Of a DNA stretch of 64,000 nucleotides, positions 46,270 through 54,390 are shown one piece after another. This DNA is from Rhodobacteraceae bacterium Alg231-04 (GTDB lineage: Bacteria > Pseudomonadota > Alphaproteobacteria > Rhodobacterales > Rhodobacteraceae), in the NCBI GenBank assembly GCA_900143635.1, contig FREY01000001.1, forward strand, positions 11 through 64,010. The letters run 5' to 3'. A program made the translations under genes and the position numbers. The notes below the pieces were generated by a model that saw nothing but the letters and a program-made list of their open reading frames with translations, was not told the DNA's origin and ran no database searches. Within the stretch, counting starts at the first letter, position 1. The number at the start of each line of letters is the position of its first letter.

Positions 46270-47124
46270 GTGGCACGAGTATTGAAAGAACCGCTGGTGC
46301 ATTTTGCCCTACTAGCAGTTGCCATTTTCGCCTGGTTTTCGCAGGTCGGCGACCCGCAGGCCGAGGCCACGGACACGACCATCATTGCCTATGATGATTT
46401 TGGCCTGTCCCAGCTCGCGACACGCTATAGGGCACAGTGGAACCGCCCGCCGACCGTCGACGATCTGCAGGCCATTCTCGACGCAGAGGTTCAGGCCGAA
46501 TTGCTGGTCCGCGAGGCGTTGGCGCTGGGGATGGACCGCGGCGATGCGGTTATTCGGGGGCGTTTGGTGCAGAAGATGCACTTCCTGATTGCCTCGGCGG
46601 CCAAGGGCATTGTGCCGGAAGATGATGTTCTGATGCAGCATATGGAAGACAACCGGGACCGGTTCGAGACCGCGCGCCGGCTGACGTTTGATCAGGTTTA
46701 TCTAGGGCCACAACTGCCTGAGGACGGCGCCAAACCGCTGATTGCGTCTTTGCAGGGCGGCGCCGCGCATGAGGTCGCCGGAGTGGCCTCACTGTTGCCA
46801 GATACGATGTCTTTGACCCGTGTGCAGAATATCGACAAAGTCTTTGGCAGCGGTTTCTCCGCGGCGCTGAACCAGTTGGAAAAAGGTGCTTGGTCGGAGC
46901 CGGTGCAATCGGCCTTTGGCTGGCATCTGGTTCGGGTGCGTGACGTATCGCCCAGTGAATTGCCACCGCTGGCGACGGTGCGCGACAAGGTGCTGTACGA
47001 TTGGCAATCCGTGCAAACACGGATTCTCACCGATAAGCAGGTCGATCAGATGCGCGCACGCTATGACCTTCGCCTGCCGGACGAAGCGGAGCTGCGCAGG
47101 ATAATCGACGGGCTGTCAGAATGA
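46270..47124 (+). CDS. Membrane-anchored parvulin-type peptidyl-prolyl isomerase
   Basis: A 284-residue protein with one N-terminal membrane helix (about 8-26), a helical SurA/PpiC-like chaperone region (about 40-130), and a parvulin catalytic domain (about 135-240; AFGWHLVRVRD). It would assist folding of exported proteins. The start is the GTG at 46270 after GGGAGGT. Its stop codon overlaps the start of the HupE-like gene, so the two are tightly coupled. The catalytic motif is degenerate in places, so isomerase activity is unproven. Confidence 0.85.
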   Translation: MARVLKEPLVHFALLAVAIFAWFSQVGDPQAEATDTTIIAYDDFGLSQLATRYRAQWNRPPTVDDLQAILDAEVQAELLVREALALGMDRGDAVIRGRLVQKMHFLIASAAKGIVPEDDVLMQHMEDNRDRFETARRLTFDQVYLGPQLPEDGAKPLIASLQGGAAHEVAGVASLLPDTMSLTRVQNIDKVFGSGFSAALNQLEKGAWSEPVQSAFGWHLVRVRDVSPSELPPLATVRDKVLYDWQSVQTRILTDKQVDQMRARYDLRLPDEAELRRIIDGLSE

Positions 47125-48137
47125 TGGTCTTGATGCGTCTTGCGGCGCTGCTGGCCCTTTTTATCAGCGTTATGCCGGTGCCGCCCGCCTTTAGCCATGC
47201 GCTGGAACCGGGATATCTGGCGCTGGAGGAGACTGCTCCGGATACATGGCGTGTGTTCTGGCGGCGCCCGGATGTGAAGGGCAGCCCGATGGCGATCGAT
47301 GCGTTGCTGCCAGAAAGCTGCGATGTTCGCCGGGGCCTGCCTCCCGGTTTTGATGGCAGCGCCTGGGGCACCGGATGGATCACCCATTGCGCGGGCGGGT
47401 TGCAGGGCGGCACCGTGATGATCGAAGGGCTGGACCGCACCAGAACCGATGCTCTGGTCCGCATTCAGCCCCTTGAAGGCGCGACAACAACCCAGCGTCT
47501 GACCCCTGATCAACCCGGCTTTACAGTGGCCGAGGTGCCTGGAACATGGGATGTCTTCATCAGCTATTTCCAGCTGGGGATGGAACATATCCTCGAAGGT
47601 TTTGACCACTTGCTGTTTGTTTTTGCACTGCTTTTGCTGATCCGGTCTCCGGGGCGGCTGGTGGGGGCGGTCACCGCTTTTACGGTGGCGCATTCGATCA
47701 CATTGGCGCTGGCCTCGCTGGATCTGCTCCGCATTCCTGGCCCGCCGGTCGAAGCGGTGATTGCCCTGTCCATTCTGTTTCTCGCGGTTGAGATCCTCAA
47801 ACGCAAAGACGGCACCGAACGCCTGTCTGAACGGTTCCCTTGGGTCGTGTCCTTTGGTTTTGGATTGCTGCACGGGCTTGGCTTTGCCGGCGCATTGTCG
47901 GAAATCGGCCTGCCGCAGGGGGATATTTCGGCGGCCTTGCTGGCCTTCAACCTGGGCGTTGAGGCTGGCCAGCTGACCTTTATTGCCGTTGCGCTTGCAC
48001 TGATCTGGGCGCTGCGAAAGAGCCTGTCGGCGGTTGGCCGCTTCGATGTGCTGTCCGCGCGCAGCCAGCCGGTGATGGCCTATGCGATCGGCGCGGTTTC
48101 AACTTACTGGCTAGTGGAACGCATCAGCGGGTTCTGA
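47121..48137 (+). CDS. HupE/UreJ-like membrane protein
   Basis: A 338-residue protein: a Sec signal ending near SHA at about 25-27, a periplasmic N-terminal domain to about 145, then 6-7 membrane helices with the HupE/UreJ signatures HILEGFDHLLFVFALLLL and TAFTVAHSITLALASL. His residues in these helices suggest metal handling; HupE proteins are linked to nickel uptake. No hydrogenase or urease gene is nearby, so a nickel role is not indicated here. It starts inside the parvulin stop codon (ATGA). Confidence 0.87.
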   Translation: MMVLMRLAALLALFISVMPVPPAFSHALEPGYLALEETAPDTWRVFWRRPDVKGSPMAIDALLPESCDVRRGLPPGFDGSAWGTGWITHCAGGLQGGTVMIEGLDRTRTDALVRIQPLEGATTTQRLTPDQPGFTVAEVPGTWDVFISYFQLGMEHILEGFDHLLFVFALLLLIRSPGRLVGAVTAFTVAHSITLALASLDLLRIPGPPVEAVIALSILFLAVEILKRKDGTERLSERFPWVVSFGFGLLHGLGFAGALSEIGLPQGDISAALLAFNLGVEAGQLTFIAVALALIWALRKSLSAVGRFDVLSARSQPVMAYAIGAVSTYWLVERISGF

Positions 48138-48150
48138 GCCCGCCGCGCAG

Positions 48151-48663
48151 CTATTCGCGGATCTCTTCCGGTGCGACGCCCCAGATCTTGGTCTTGGGCG
48201 TCCAGCCGCGATGGCCGTTGATGGTGATTCTGCACCAGTCCTCGGTGCAGGCGCCCAGCCTGGCGACAACGCCCAGTTCCAAGGCCGCGGTCACCTGCGC
48301 ATCGGGGTCAGGTTGGGTGTGCAGCGTCAGCATGTCTTCTTCGACCAGCACGGTGCGCACACCGGACAGCAGCGCGTAATGCACCCATCCGCCGGCGCCG
48401 TCGCGATCCTGCACACGCCGCCAATGGCCATATTCTGCAGTGATCTGCAGGGGCATGTCCCGCCGCTTGAAGATCCAGTCGATCTTATGGGTCAGGGACG
48501 GGCCGCGCCGCACATTGCCTTCAGAGGTCTTCAGCGACACATAGCGCGGCATAGGAAGATTGGTCACCGGCCCACGCCGGGTTTCGGCCAGCGCCGGGCC
48601 GACCGCCAGAATGACCGACAGCGCCGCCGCCACCGCGCGCGATTTTGTTATCTTCAAAGCCAA
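48151..48663 (-). CDS. Exported SH3-domain protein
   Basis: A 170-residue protein with a Sec signal (about 1-24, AAALSVILAVGPALA) and two bacterial SH3-like repeats: NVRRGPSLTHKIDWIF and the later LTLHTQPDPDAQVTAALE. It should act in the periplasm, perhaps on peptidoglycan. No ATG lies near the signal; the TTG at 48663 is the likeliest start but has a weak ribosome site. It is convergent with the HupE-like gene. Confidence 0.78.
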   Translation of the reverse strand: MALKITKSRAVAAALSVILAVGPALAETRRGPVTNLPMPRYVSLKTSEGNVRRGPSLTHKIDWIFKRRDMPLQITAEYGHWRRVQDRDGAGGWVHYALLSGVRTVLVEEDMLTLHTQPDPDAQVTAALELGVVARLGACTEDWCRITINGHRGWTPKTKIWGVAPEEIRE

Positions 48664-48874
48664 TGCCTGCTCGCTCGTTCTATGCCGTTGTGCCCGTCTG
48701 TCAGCCCCGAAGAACAACGCCGCACCACGCAGTTTCTGATGAACCGCTTTTGGTGCGCACGCAAGAAAATTACTCCGCGGATGCGCAAACCGGCGGATGG
48801 GTTCTTGTGCCCCGCTCCGCCTTGCGCCACGATGCCACGCAAGGGGCTGTCCTGAAAGAAAGAGGAGAGGGCAT

Positions 48875-49861
48875 TTGGCCAGAGAACGTCTGAGTGTTGT
48901 TGTTACGCGACGGTTGCCGGAACCAGTGGAAACCCGCCTGAGCGAGCTTTTTGATGTTCGCCTGCGCGAGGATGACACGCCAATGACCAAAGCAGAGCTG
49001 GTCGAGGCGGTGCGTCAGGCAGATGTGCTGGTGCCGACAATCACAGATACCATCGATGCGGGCATCATTGGGCAGGCCGGGGAAAACCTGCGGCTGATTG
49101 CCAACTACGGGGCCGGGGTCGACAATATCGATGTGGCAACCGCCCGTCAGCGCGGCATCATGGTGTCCAACACGCCCGGCGTGCTGACCGATGATACCGC
49201 TGATATGGCCATGGCCCTGATCATGGCCGTCGTGCGCCGCATTCCCGAGGGTCTTTCGGTCATGCAAAAAGGTGACTGGCAGGGCTGGGCCCCGACCGCG
49301 CTGCTGGGCGGACGGCTGGCCGGTCGGCGTCTGGGCATTCTCGGCATGGGCCGGATCGGTCAGGCGGTGGCCCGTCGTGCAGCTGCTTTTGGCATGCAGA
49401 TCCATTATCACAACCGCAAACGCCTGCGCCCCGAGATCGAGACCGGGCTGGAGGCAACCTATTGGGAGAGCCTCGACCAGATGGTTGCGCGTATGGATGT
49501 GATTTCCATCAATTGCCCCTCGACGCCCTCGACCTTCCATTTGATGAACGCGCGCCGCCTCAAACTGCTAAAGCCCAACGCGGTGATCGTGAACACCTCG
49601 CGCGGGGAAGTGATCGATGAACATGCACTGACCCGGATGCTGCGCAGTGACGAGATCGCCGGTGCGGGTCTGGACGTTTATGAGCACGGAACTGACATCA
49701 ACCCGCGCCTGCGTGAGCTGCCCAATGTGGTGCTGTTGCCGCATATGGGATCGGCAACGCTGGAAGGCCGGATCGAGATGGGTGAGAAAGTCCTGTTGAA
49801 CATCAAGACCTTCGAGGATGGCCATCGGCCACCAGATCAGGTCGTGCCTGCAATGCTCTGA
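48875..49861 (+). CDS. 2-hydroxyacid dehydrogenase (glyoxylate/hydroxypyruvate reductase type)
   Basis: A 329-residue D-isomer-specific 2-hydroxyacid dehydrogenase: NAD motif GMGRIG (LGILGMGRIGQAVA), catalytic Arg near NTSRGEVIDE, Glu in AGLDVYEHG and His in LLPHMGSAT. It reduces glyoxylate or hydroxypyruvate, or the reverse. The start is a TTG at 48875 after GGAGAGG; the frame upstream has no family likeness. Followed after 138 bases by the gamma-glutamyltransferase gene. Confidence 0.9.
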   Translation: MARERLSVVVTRRLPEPVETRLSELFDVRLREDDTPMTKAELVEAVRQADVLVPTITDTIDAGIIGQAGENLRLIANYGAGVDNIDVATARQRGIMVSNTPGVLTDDTADMAMALIMAVVRRIPEGLSVMQKGDWQGWAPTALLGGRLAGRRLGILGMGRIGQAVARRAAAFGMQIHYHNRKRLRPEIETGLEATYWESLDQMVARMDVISINCPSTPSTFHLMNARRLKLLKPNAVIVNTSRGEVIDEHALTRMLRSDEIAGAGLDVYEHGTDINPRLRELPNVVLLPHMGSATLEGRIEMGEKVLLNIKTFEDGHRPPDQVVPAML

Positions 49862-49999
49862 CCGGGCATCCTATTCCCAATCTGGCGCACAGCCATCTGT
49901 GCGCCGCAGCAGTATCTGAAATGGTTGCCTGATGAGCATTTCTTCGTCAGGCTTCCTCTCCATATACGTGTGCCGTGCATTTTGATTGGGAGGATTTTT

Positions 50000-51787
50000 A
50001 TGCGACTTTCGTTGTGTCTAGGGCTATGGGCGATCGCAGCGCCTGCCCCGCTTGCCGCGCAGCAGGCGGCGGATGCTGTGGCTCCCGAGGCCGCAGCCGG
50101 TGGCGCCTTTCAGGCGGGATCACCTGCGGTGCAAAAATCAATGACGGCCAAGGCAGCCGGCCAGCCAGTCGAGGCCGACAACTGGATGGTTGCCGCAGCC
50201 AACCCTCATGCAGTTGAGGCTGGTGCCCGTGTTCTGGAACAGGGGGGGACGGCTGCGGATGCCATGATCGCGGTGCAGACCGTCCTCGGGCTGGTCGAAC
50301 CGCAGTCCTCGGGGTTAGGCGGCGGAGCGTTTCTGGTCTGGTATGATGCAGCCAGCGGCGAGTTGACAACTCTGGACGGGCGCGAGACTGCGCCACTGGC
50401 GGCAACGCCACGGTTGTTTCAGGATGAAGACGGCGAACCGCTGAAGTTTTTTGACGCTGTGGTCGGCGGCCTGTCGGTCGGCACGCCGGGCACACCGGCC
50501 TTGCTGGAAGAAGCCCATCGTCGCTGGGGGCGCAGCCAATGGCCGAGCCTTTTTGAGGCGGGCATTCACCTGGCCGAGCAGGGTTTTGCCGTCTCACCGC
50601 GCCTTGCAGGTCTGATCGAACGCGATGCCGAACGACTGGGCAAGTTTGCGGCCACGGCCGACTACTTTTTGCCAGACGGCACTGCGCTGACGGCGGGCAC
50701 AACGCTCAAAAACCCGGAGTATGCCGAAACCCTGCGCATTCTGGCTGCAGAGGGTGCCGCCGGTTTCTACGGTGGCCCGGTTGCAGCAGATGTGCTGCGC
50801 AGCGTGCAGAACGCGCCGGGCAATCCCGGCGTTCTGTCGGCGCTGGATCTGACGCTCTATCAGGTGAAGGAACGCCCGCCGGTCTGCGCCAGCTACCGCG
50901 CGTTCGAGGTCTGCGGTATGGGTCCGCCCTCGTCGGGCGCACTGACCGTTGGGCAAATCCTGGGCATGGCAGAGCATTACGATCTGGACGCCATGGGCGT
51001 GGATGACCCGCAGGCTTGGCGGATCATTGCTGATGCCTCGCGGCTGGCGTTTGCCGATCGCGGCCGGTTCATGGCCGACAGCGATTTTGTTCCGATGCCC
51101 ACCGAAGGGCTGGTCGCGGCGGATTACCTGTCCTCACGGGCAGAACAGCTGGCAGGGGACCGCGCCTTGGCTGAGGTGACGCCCGGAAGCCCGGAATTCG
51201 ACCACGCGATGCTTTTGGCGGATGACGAGTCCATCGAACTGCCTTCTACCTCGCACATCTCTATCGTCGATCAATACGGCAACGTGCTGTCGATGACGAC
51301 AACCATCGAGAACGCCTTTGGATCACGATTGATGGTGCGGGGGTTTCTGCTGAACAACGAACTCACCGATTTCTCCTTCCGCAGCCACCGCGAGGGCGTG
51401 CCGATCGCCAACCGGATGGAACCGGGCAAGCGGCCGCGTTCCTCCATGGCGCCGACAATTGTGATGAAGGATGGCGCACCTGTTCTTGCCATCGGGTCGC
51501 CCGGCGGCAGCCGGATCATCGGCTATGTAGCCAAGTCGATCATCGCCTGGGCCGACTGGGGCATGAACGTGCAGGAGGCCATGGCGCTGCCGCATGCGGT
51601 GAACCGGTTTGGCACCTATGATCTGGAAGACGGCACCTCTGCTGCAGCCATGGGGCCTGCGCTTTCCGAGCTGGGCTACGAGGTTAAGGTGCGCGATCTG
51701 AATTCCGGCTTGCATGCGATCGAGATTGGCACCACCTTGCAAGGCGGTGCAGATCCGCGCCGCGAAGGGATCGCATTGGGTGGCTAA
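50000..51787 (+). CDS. ggt: Gamma-glutamyltransferase
   Basis: A 595-residue periplasmic precursor: Sec signal ending near LAA at about 20, the large-subunit stretch QSSGLGGGAF, and the processing/nucleophile Thr in LPSTSHISIVD, where autocleavage yields the small subunit. GSPGGSRII is the substrate-binding glycine loop. It hydrolyses or transfers the gamma-glutamyl group of glutathione. The ATG at 50000 follows GGGAGGA. Confidence 0.93.
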   Translation: MRLSLCLGLWAIAAPAPLAAQQAADAVAPEAAAGGAFQAGSPAVQKSMTAKAAGQPVEADNWMVAAANPHAVEAGARVLEQGGTAADAMIAVQTVLGLVEPQSSGLGGGAFLVWYDAASGELTTLDGRETAPLAATPRLFQDEDGEPLKFFDAVVGGLSVGTPGTPALLEEAHRRWGRSQWPSLFEAGIHLAEQGFAVSPRLAGLIERDAERLGKFAATADYFLPDGTALTAGTTLKNPEYAETLRILAAEGAAGFYGGPVAADVLRSVQNAPGNPGVLSALDLTLYQVKERPPVCASYRAFEVCGMGPPSSGALTVGQILGMAEHYDLDAMGVDDPQAWRIIADASRLAFADRGRFMADSDFVPMPTEGLVAADYLSSRAEQLAGDRALAEVTPGSPEFDHAMLLADDESIELPSTSHISIVDQYGNVLSMTTTIENAFGSRLMVRGFLLNNELTDFSFRSHREGVPIANRMEPGKRPRSSMAPTIVMKDGAPVLAIGSPGGSRIIGYVAKSIIAWADWGMNVQEAMALPHAVNRFGTYDLEDGTSAAAMGPALSELGYEVKVRDLNSGLHAIEIGTTLQGGADPRREGIALGG

Positions 51788-51907
51788 TGGCTGACTAGTA
51801 GCGCGTGCGAAACTGCCTCTGGCACAATAGTTTATTCAGCCCCGATTGGGGCTGATTTGGCCCGCCGTTGCAACGCGGGGCCCGCGACAGACAGGAAGGA
51901 CGACGCA

Positions 51908-53311
51908 ATGGTTCAGGCAACAGCTCTGCCGCGCAACGAGGCCGGTATTGAGGCCGCTGTCAGCGTGCTGAAACAACGTTTCGGGGATCGCCTGCAGACC
52001 GGGCATTCGATCCGCGAACAGCACGGCCATACCACCACCTGGATCACCAATCAGATACCGGATGCAGTGGTGTTTCCTGAGAGCACACAAGAAGTGGCCG
52101 AGGTGGTCAAAACTTGCGCAAATTACAGCGTTCCGGTCATCCCCTATGGCACCGGCACCTCGCTTGAGGGCCATGTGAACGCGCCTGCGGGCGGCGTCAG
52201 CATTGATATGACCAAGATGGACAAGATCCTAGAGGTCCATGCCGAGGATCTGGACGTGGTGGTACAACCCGGTGTCACCCGCGAACAGCTGAACACCTAC
52301 CTGCGCGATCAGGGCCTGTTCTTTCCCATCGACCCCGGCGCCAATGCCTCGCTTGGGGGTATGGCGGCAACACGGGCGTCGGGCACCAATGCGGTGCGCT
52401 ATGGCACCATGAAGGACAATGTACTGTCGCTTGAGGCGGTGATGGCCGATGGCACCGTGATCCGCAGTGCCAGCCGGGCCAAGAAGTCTTCGGCCGGGTA
52501 TGATCTGACCCGGCTGATGGTCGGCTCTGAGGGTACATTGGGGGTGATCACCGAACTGACCCTGCGTCTGCAGGGCATCCCCGAGGCGATCCGCTCGGCG
52601 CGCTGTTCCTTCAACACCGTCGATGACGCCTGCCGCGCGGTGATGATGACCATCCAATACGGAATTCCGGTCGCCCGGATCGAATTGCTCGACCCGATGA
52701 GCGTTAAGGCGGCCAATGATTACTCCAAGCTTTCGCTGCCGGAAACGCCGTTGCTGCTGCTGGAGTTCCATGGATCAGATGCAGGGGTGCTTGAACAGAC
52801 CGACATGTTCGGCTCCATTGCAGAAGAATTTGGCGGCTTCGATTTCGAGGCGACCTCGAGCGTCGAGGAGCGCAACAAGCTGTGGCAGGCACGTCATGAT
52901 ATGTATTGGGCCACCCATGCGCTGCGCCCCGGCGCCAAGGGCCTGTCGACGGATGTCTGCGTGCCGATTTCGCGTCTGGCAGAATGTGTTGGTGCTGCCA
53001 GCGCCAAGGCGACAGAGATGGGGTTGATCGCGCCGATTGTCGGCCATGTGGGGGACGGGAATTTTCACGCCTTGCCGCTGATCGACATGGAAAATGCCGA
53101 AGAACTGGCCAAAGCCGGGGAATTTGTCAGCTGGCTCAACGATCTGGCAATCTCGATGGAGGGCACCTGCACGGGCGAACACGGAATTGGGCAGGGAAAA
53201 CGCCCTTATCTGAAGAAGGAACTGGGTGAGGCCACCCGTTTCATGGCGGCAATCAAGGCGGCATTGGACCCCGACAACATCATGAACCCCGGCAAAATTG
53301 TCGCCGACTGA
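51908..53311 (+). CDS. FAD-linked 2-hydroxyacid dehydrogenase (D-lactate/glycolate oxidase GlcD type)
   Basis: A 467-residue VAO-fold flavoprotein: PYGTGTSLEGHVNAPAGGVSI for FAD, GGMAATRASGTNAVRYG, and a C-terminal domain with HVGDGNFHALPLID and GTCTGEHGIGQGKR motifs that hold the catalytic His residues. It oxidises D-lactate or another D-2-hydroxyacid, passing electrons to a carrier. The ATG at 51908 follows AGGAAGG. It may be linked to the 2-hydroxyacid dehydrogenase three genes upstream. Confidence 0.9.
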   Translation: MVQATALPRNEAGIEAAVSVLKQRFGDRLQTGHSIREQHGHTTTWITNQIPDAVVFPESTQEVAEVVKTCANYSVPVIPYGTGTSLEGHVNAPAGGVSIDMTKMDKILEVHAEDLDVVVQPGVTREQLNTYLRDQGLFFPIDPGANASLGGMAATRASGTNAVRYGTMKDNVLSLEAVMADGTVIRSASRAKKSSAGYDLTRLMVGSEGTLGVITELTLRLQGIPEAIRSARCSFNTVDDACRAVMMTIQYGIPVARIELLDPMSVKAANDYSKLSLPETPLLLLEFHGSDAGVLEQTDMFGSIAEEFGGFDFEATSSVEERNKLWQARHDMYWATHALRPGAKGLSTDVCVPISRLAECVGAASAKATEMGLIAPIVGHVGDGNFHALPLIDMENAEELAKAGEFVSWLNDLAISMEGTCTGEHGIGQGKRPYLKKELGEATRFMAAIKAALDPDNIMNPGKIVAD

Positions 53312-53370
53312 CACCGCCGGACAAATAACCCGCTTCTGCCCTCAGGCCGACACAATCCAATTGCTTAATG

Positions 53371-53392
53371 CGCGTTGACCAATATCAACGCG
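53371..53392. promoter_or_regulatory. Palindrome with an FNR-like core
   Basis: CGCGTTGA-N6-TCAACGCG is a perfect 8-bp dyad 20 bases before a small exported protein gene. Its core TTGAC-CAAT-ATCAA differs at one base from the FNR/FnrL site TTGAT-N4-ATCAA. It also lies about 60 bases after the preceding stop codon, so a terminator stem is the alternative reading. Confidence 0.5.
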
Positions 53393-53411
53393 TATTAGAG
53401 AGATATGTGCC

Positions 53412-53759
53412 ATGGCCAATTATTTTCGGCTGGGATTTGCAGCCGCGGCAGCGGCGACTGCGCTTTGGGTTCAATATGAAACCGGCGGGTTTTCCGCCAA
53501 TGGTGTTGACTGGTCCAAGGCCGAGAACACATCCGTCTGGCCTGAGGGCGACCGCGACAATCCGCAGCGGGACATTTCGGCTCTTCCACAAGAGGCAGGC
53601 TCCGGCAACCGTCCGCTATGGCAGGTGATCTATGGCGGGGTCATGCCGGAACGCGACTACGTCAGCCAGTTCCAGGACAAGTTCATCGACCAAAAACGGG
53701 TCAAACGCGCCGCCTCTGCGATCTGCGTGCGGCGGGCAACGACACTGGACTGCGGGTAG
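53412..53759 (+). CDS. Small exported protein with C-terminal CVRRATxLxC motif (copy 1)
   Basis: A 115-residue protein not recognised as a named family. It has an N-terminal hydrophobic segment (about 5-20) and a polar body. The C-terminus reads ICVRRATTLDCG, matching TCVRRATSLYCK of the next gene in Cys, Val, Arg, Arg, Ala, Thr, Leu and Cys. The two Cys residues could form a disulfide in the periplasm. A dyad with an FNR-like core lies just upstream. Confidence 0.7.
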   Translation: MANYFRLGFAAAAAATALWVQYETGGFSANGVDWSKAENTSVWPEGDRDNPQRDISALPQEAGSGNRPLWQVIYGGVMPERDYVSQFQDKFIDQKRVKRAASAICVRRATTLDCG

Positions 53760-53891
53760 AGGCTGGCGGCCTTCCCGCCGGTTCTATCCGCATTCGAAAC
53801 AGTTTCCACCGCGCGCGCCAATCCGGGCCTCATCGCTGCCGCAATCCGACCCGACACCCAAGGTGGTGTTTGGTGAATAAGGAGTTCAATC

Positions 53892-54215
53892 ATGGTCAAA
53901 TGGCCTGCCATCAGTATGAGTATCATGAGCCTGCTGATCTGCCTGGCTGCGGATTACGGCCTGCAGTCACGTTTGGCGGGGATGTCTGCTGGTGACCTGT
54001 CACTGGATCAATACGCCGCGACAGTCCGCGGTCGGATATTTGATGACGCCGACGCGTCTGCACGGGATCTCGCGGCGGCGTCCGGCGGCCTGTTCATCAG
54101 TTCGGGCGAACAGGTAGAGGTTTCTGAATTGCCGCAGGTGCGTGTCAACAAGGGGCTGGGTGGCGGCAGCGCAGGAACCTGCGTGCGGCGCGCCACCAGC
54201 CTGTACTGCAAATAG
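53892..54215 (+). CDS. Small exported protein with C-terminal CVRRATxLxC motif (copy 2)
   Basis: A 107-residue protein with a hydrophobic N-terminus (about 5-22), SD AAGGAGT, and the same C-terminal CVRRAT-x-L-x-C signature as the preceding gene. Outside that motif the two proteins share little that I can see. Both lie in the same orientation, 132 bases apart, and precede the dimethylglycine dehydrogenase-like gene. Function unknown. Confidence 0.7.
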   Translation: MVKWPAISMSIMSLLICLAADYGLQSRLAGMSAGDLSLDQYAATVRGRIFDDADASARDLAAASGGLFISSGEQVEVSELPQVRVNKGLGGGSAGTCVRRATSLYCK

Positions 54216-54390
54216 CCAAACACCAGTTGTGGGCTTTGCATCTTGGACGGTGCCAATTCGGGGCAGTTGATTGTAAATTGCGACGCAGAAGGTCGGTTTT
54301 TGCGTCTTTTGCGTCGGATGGATTTTGCGCAGGTCGATGCGCTTGGGCATAACCATACCCAAGACATAGAATCTTCGCGGGAGCGGCCTC

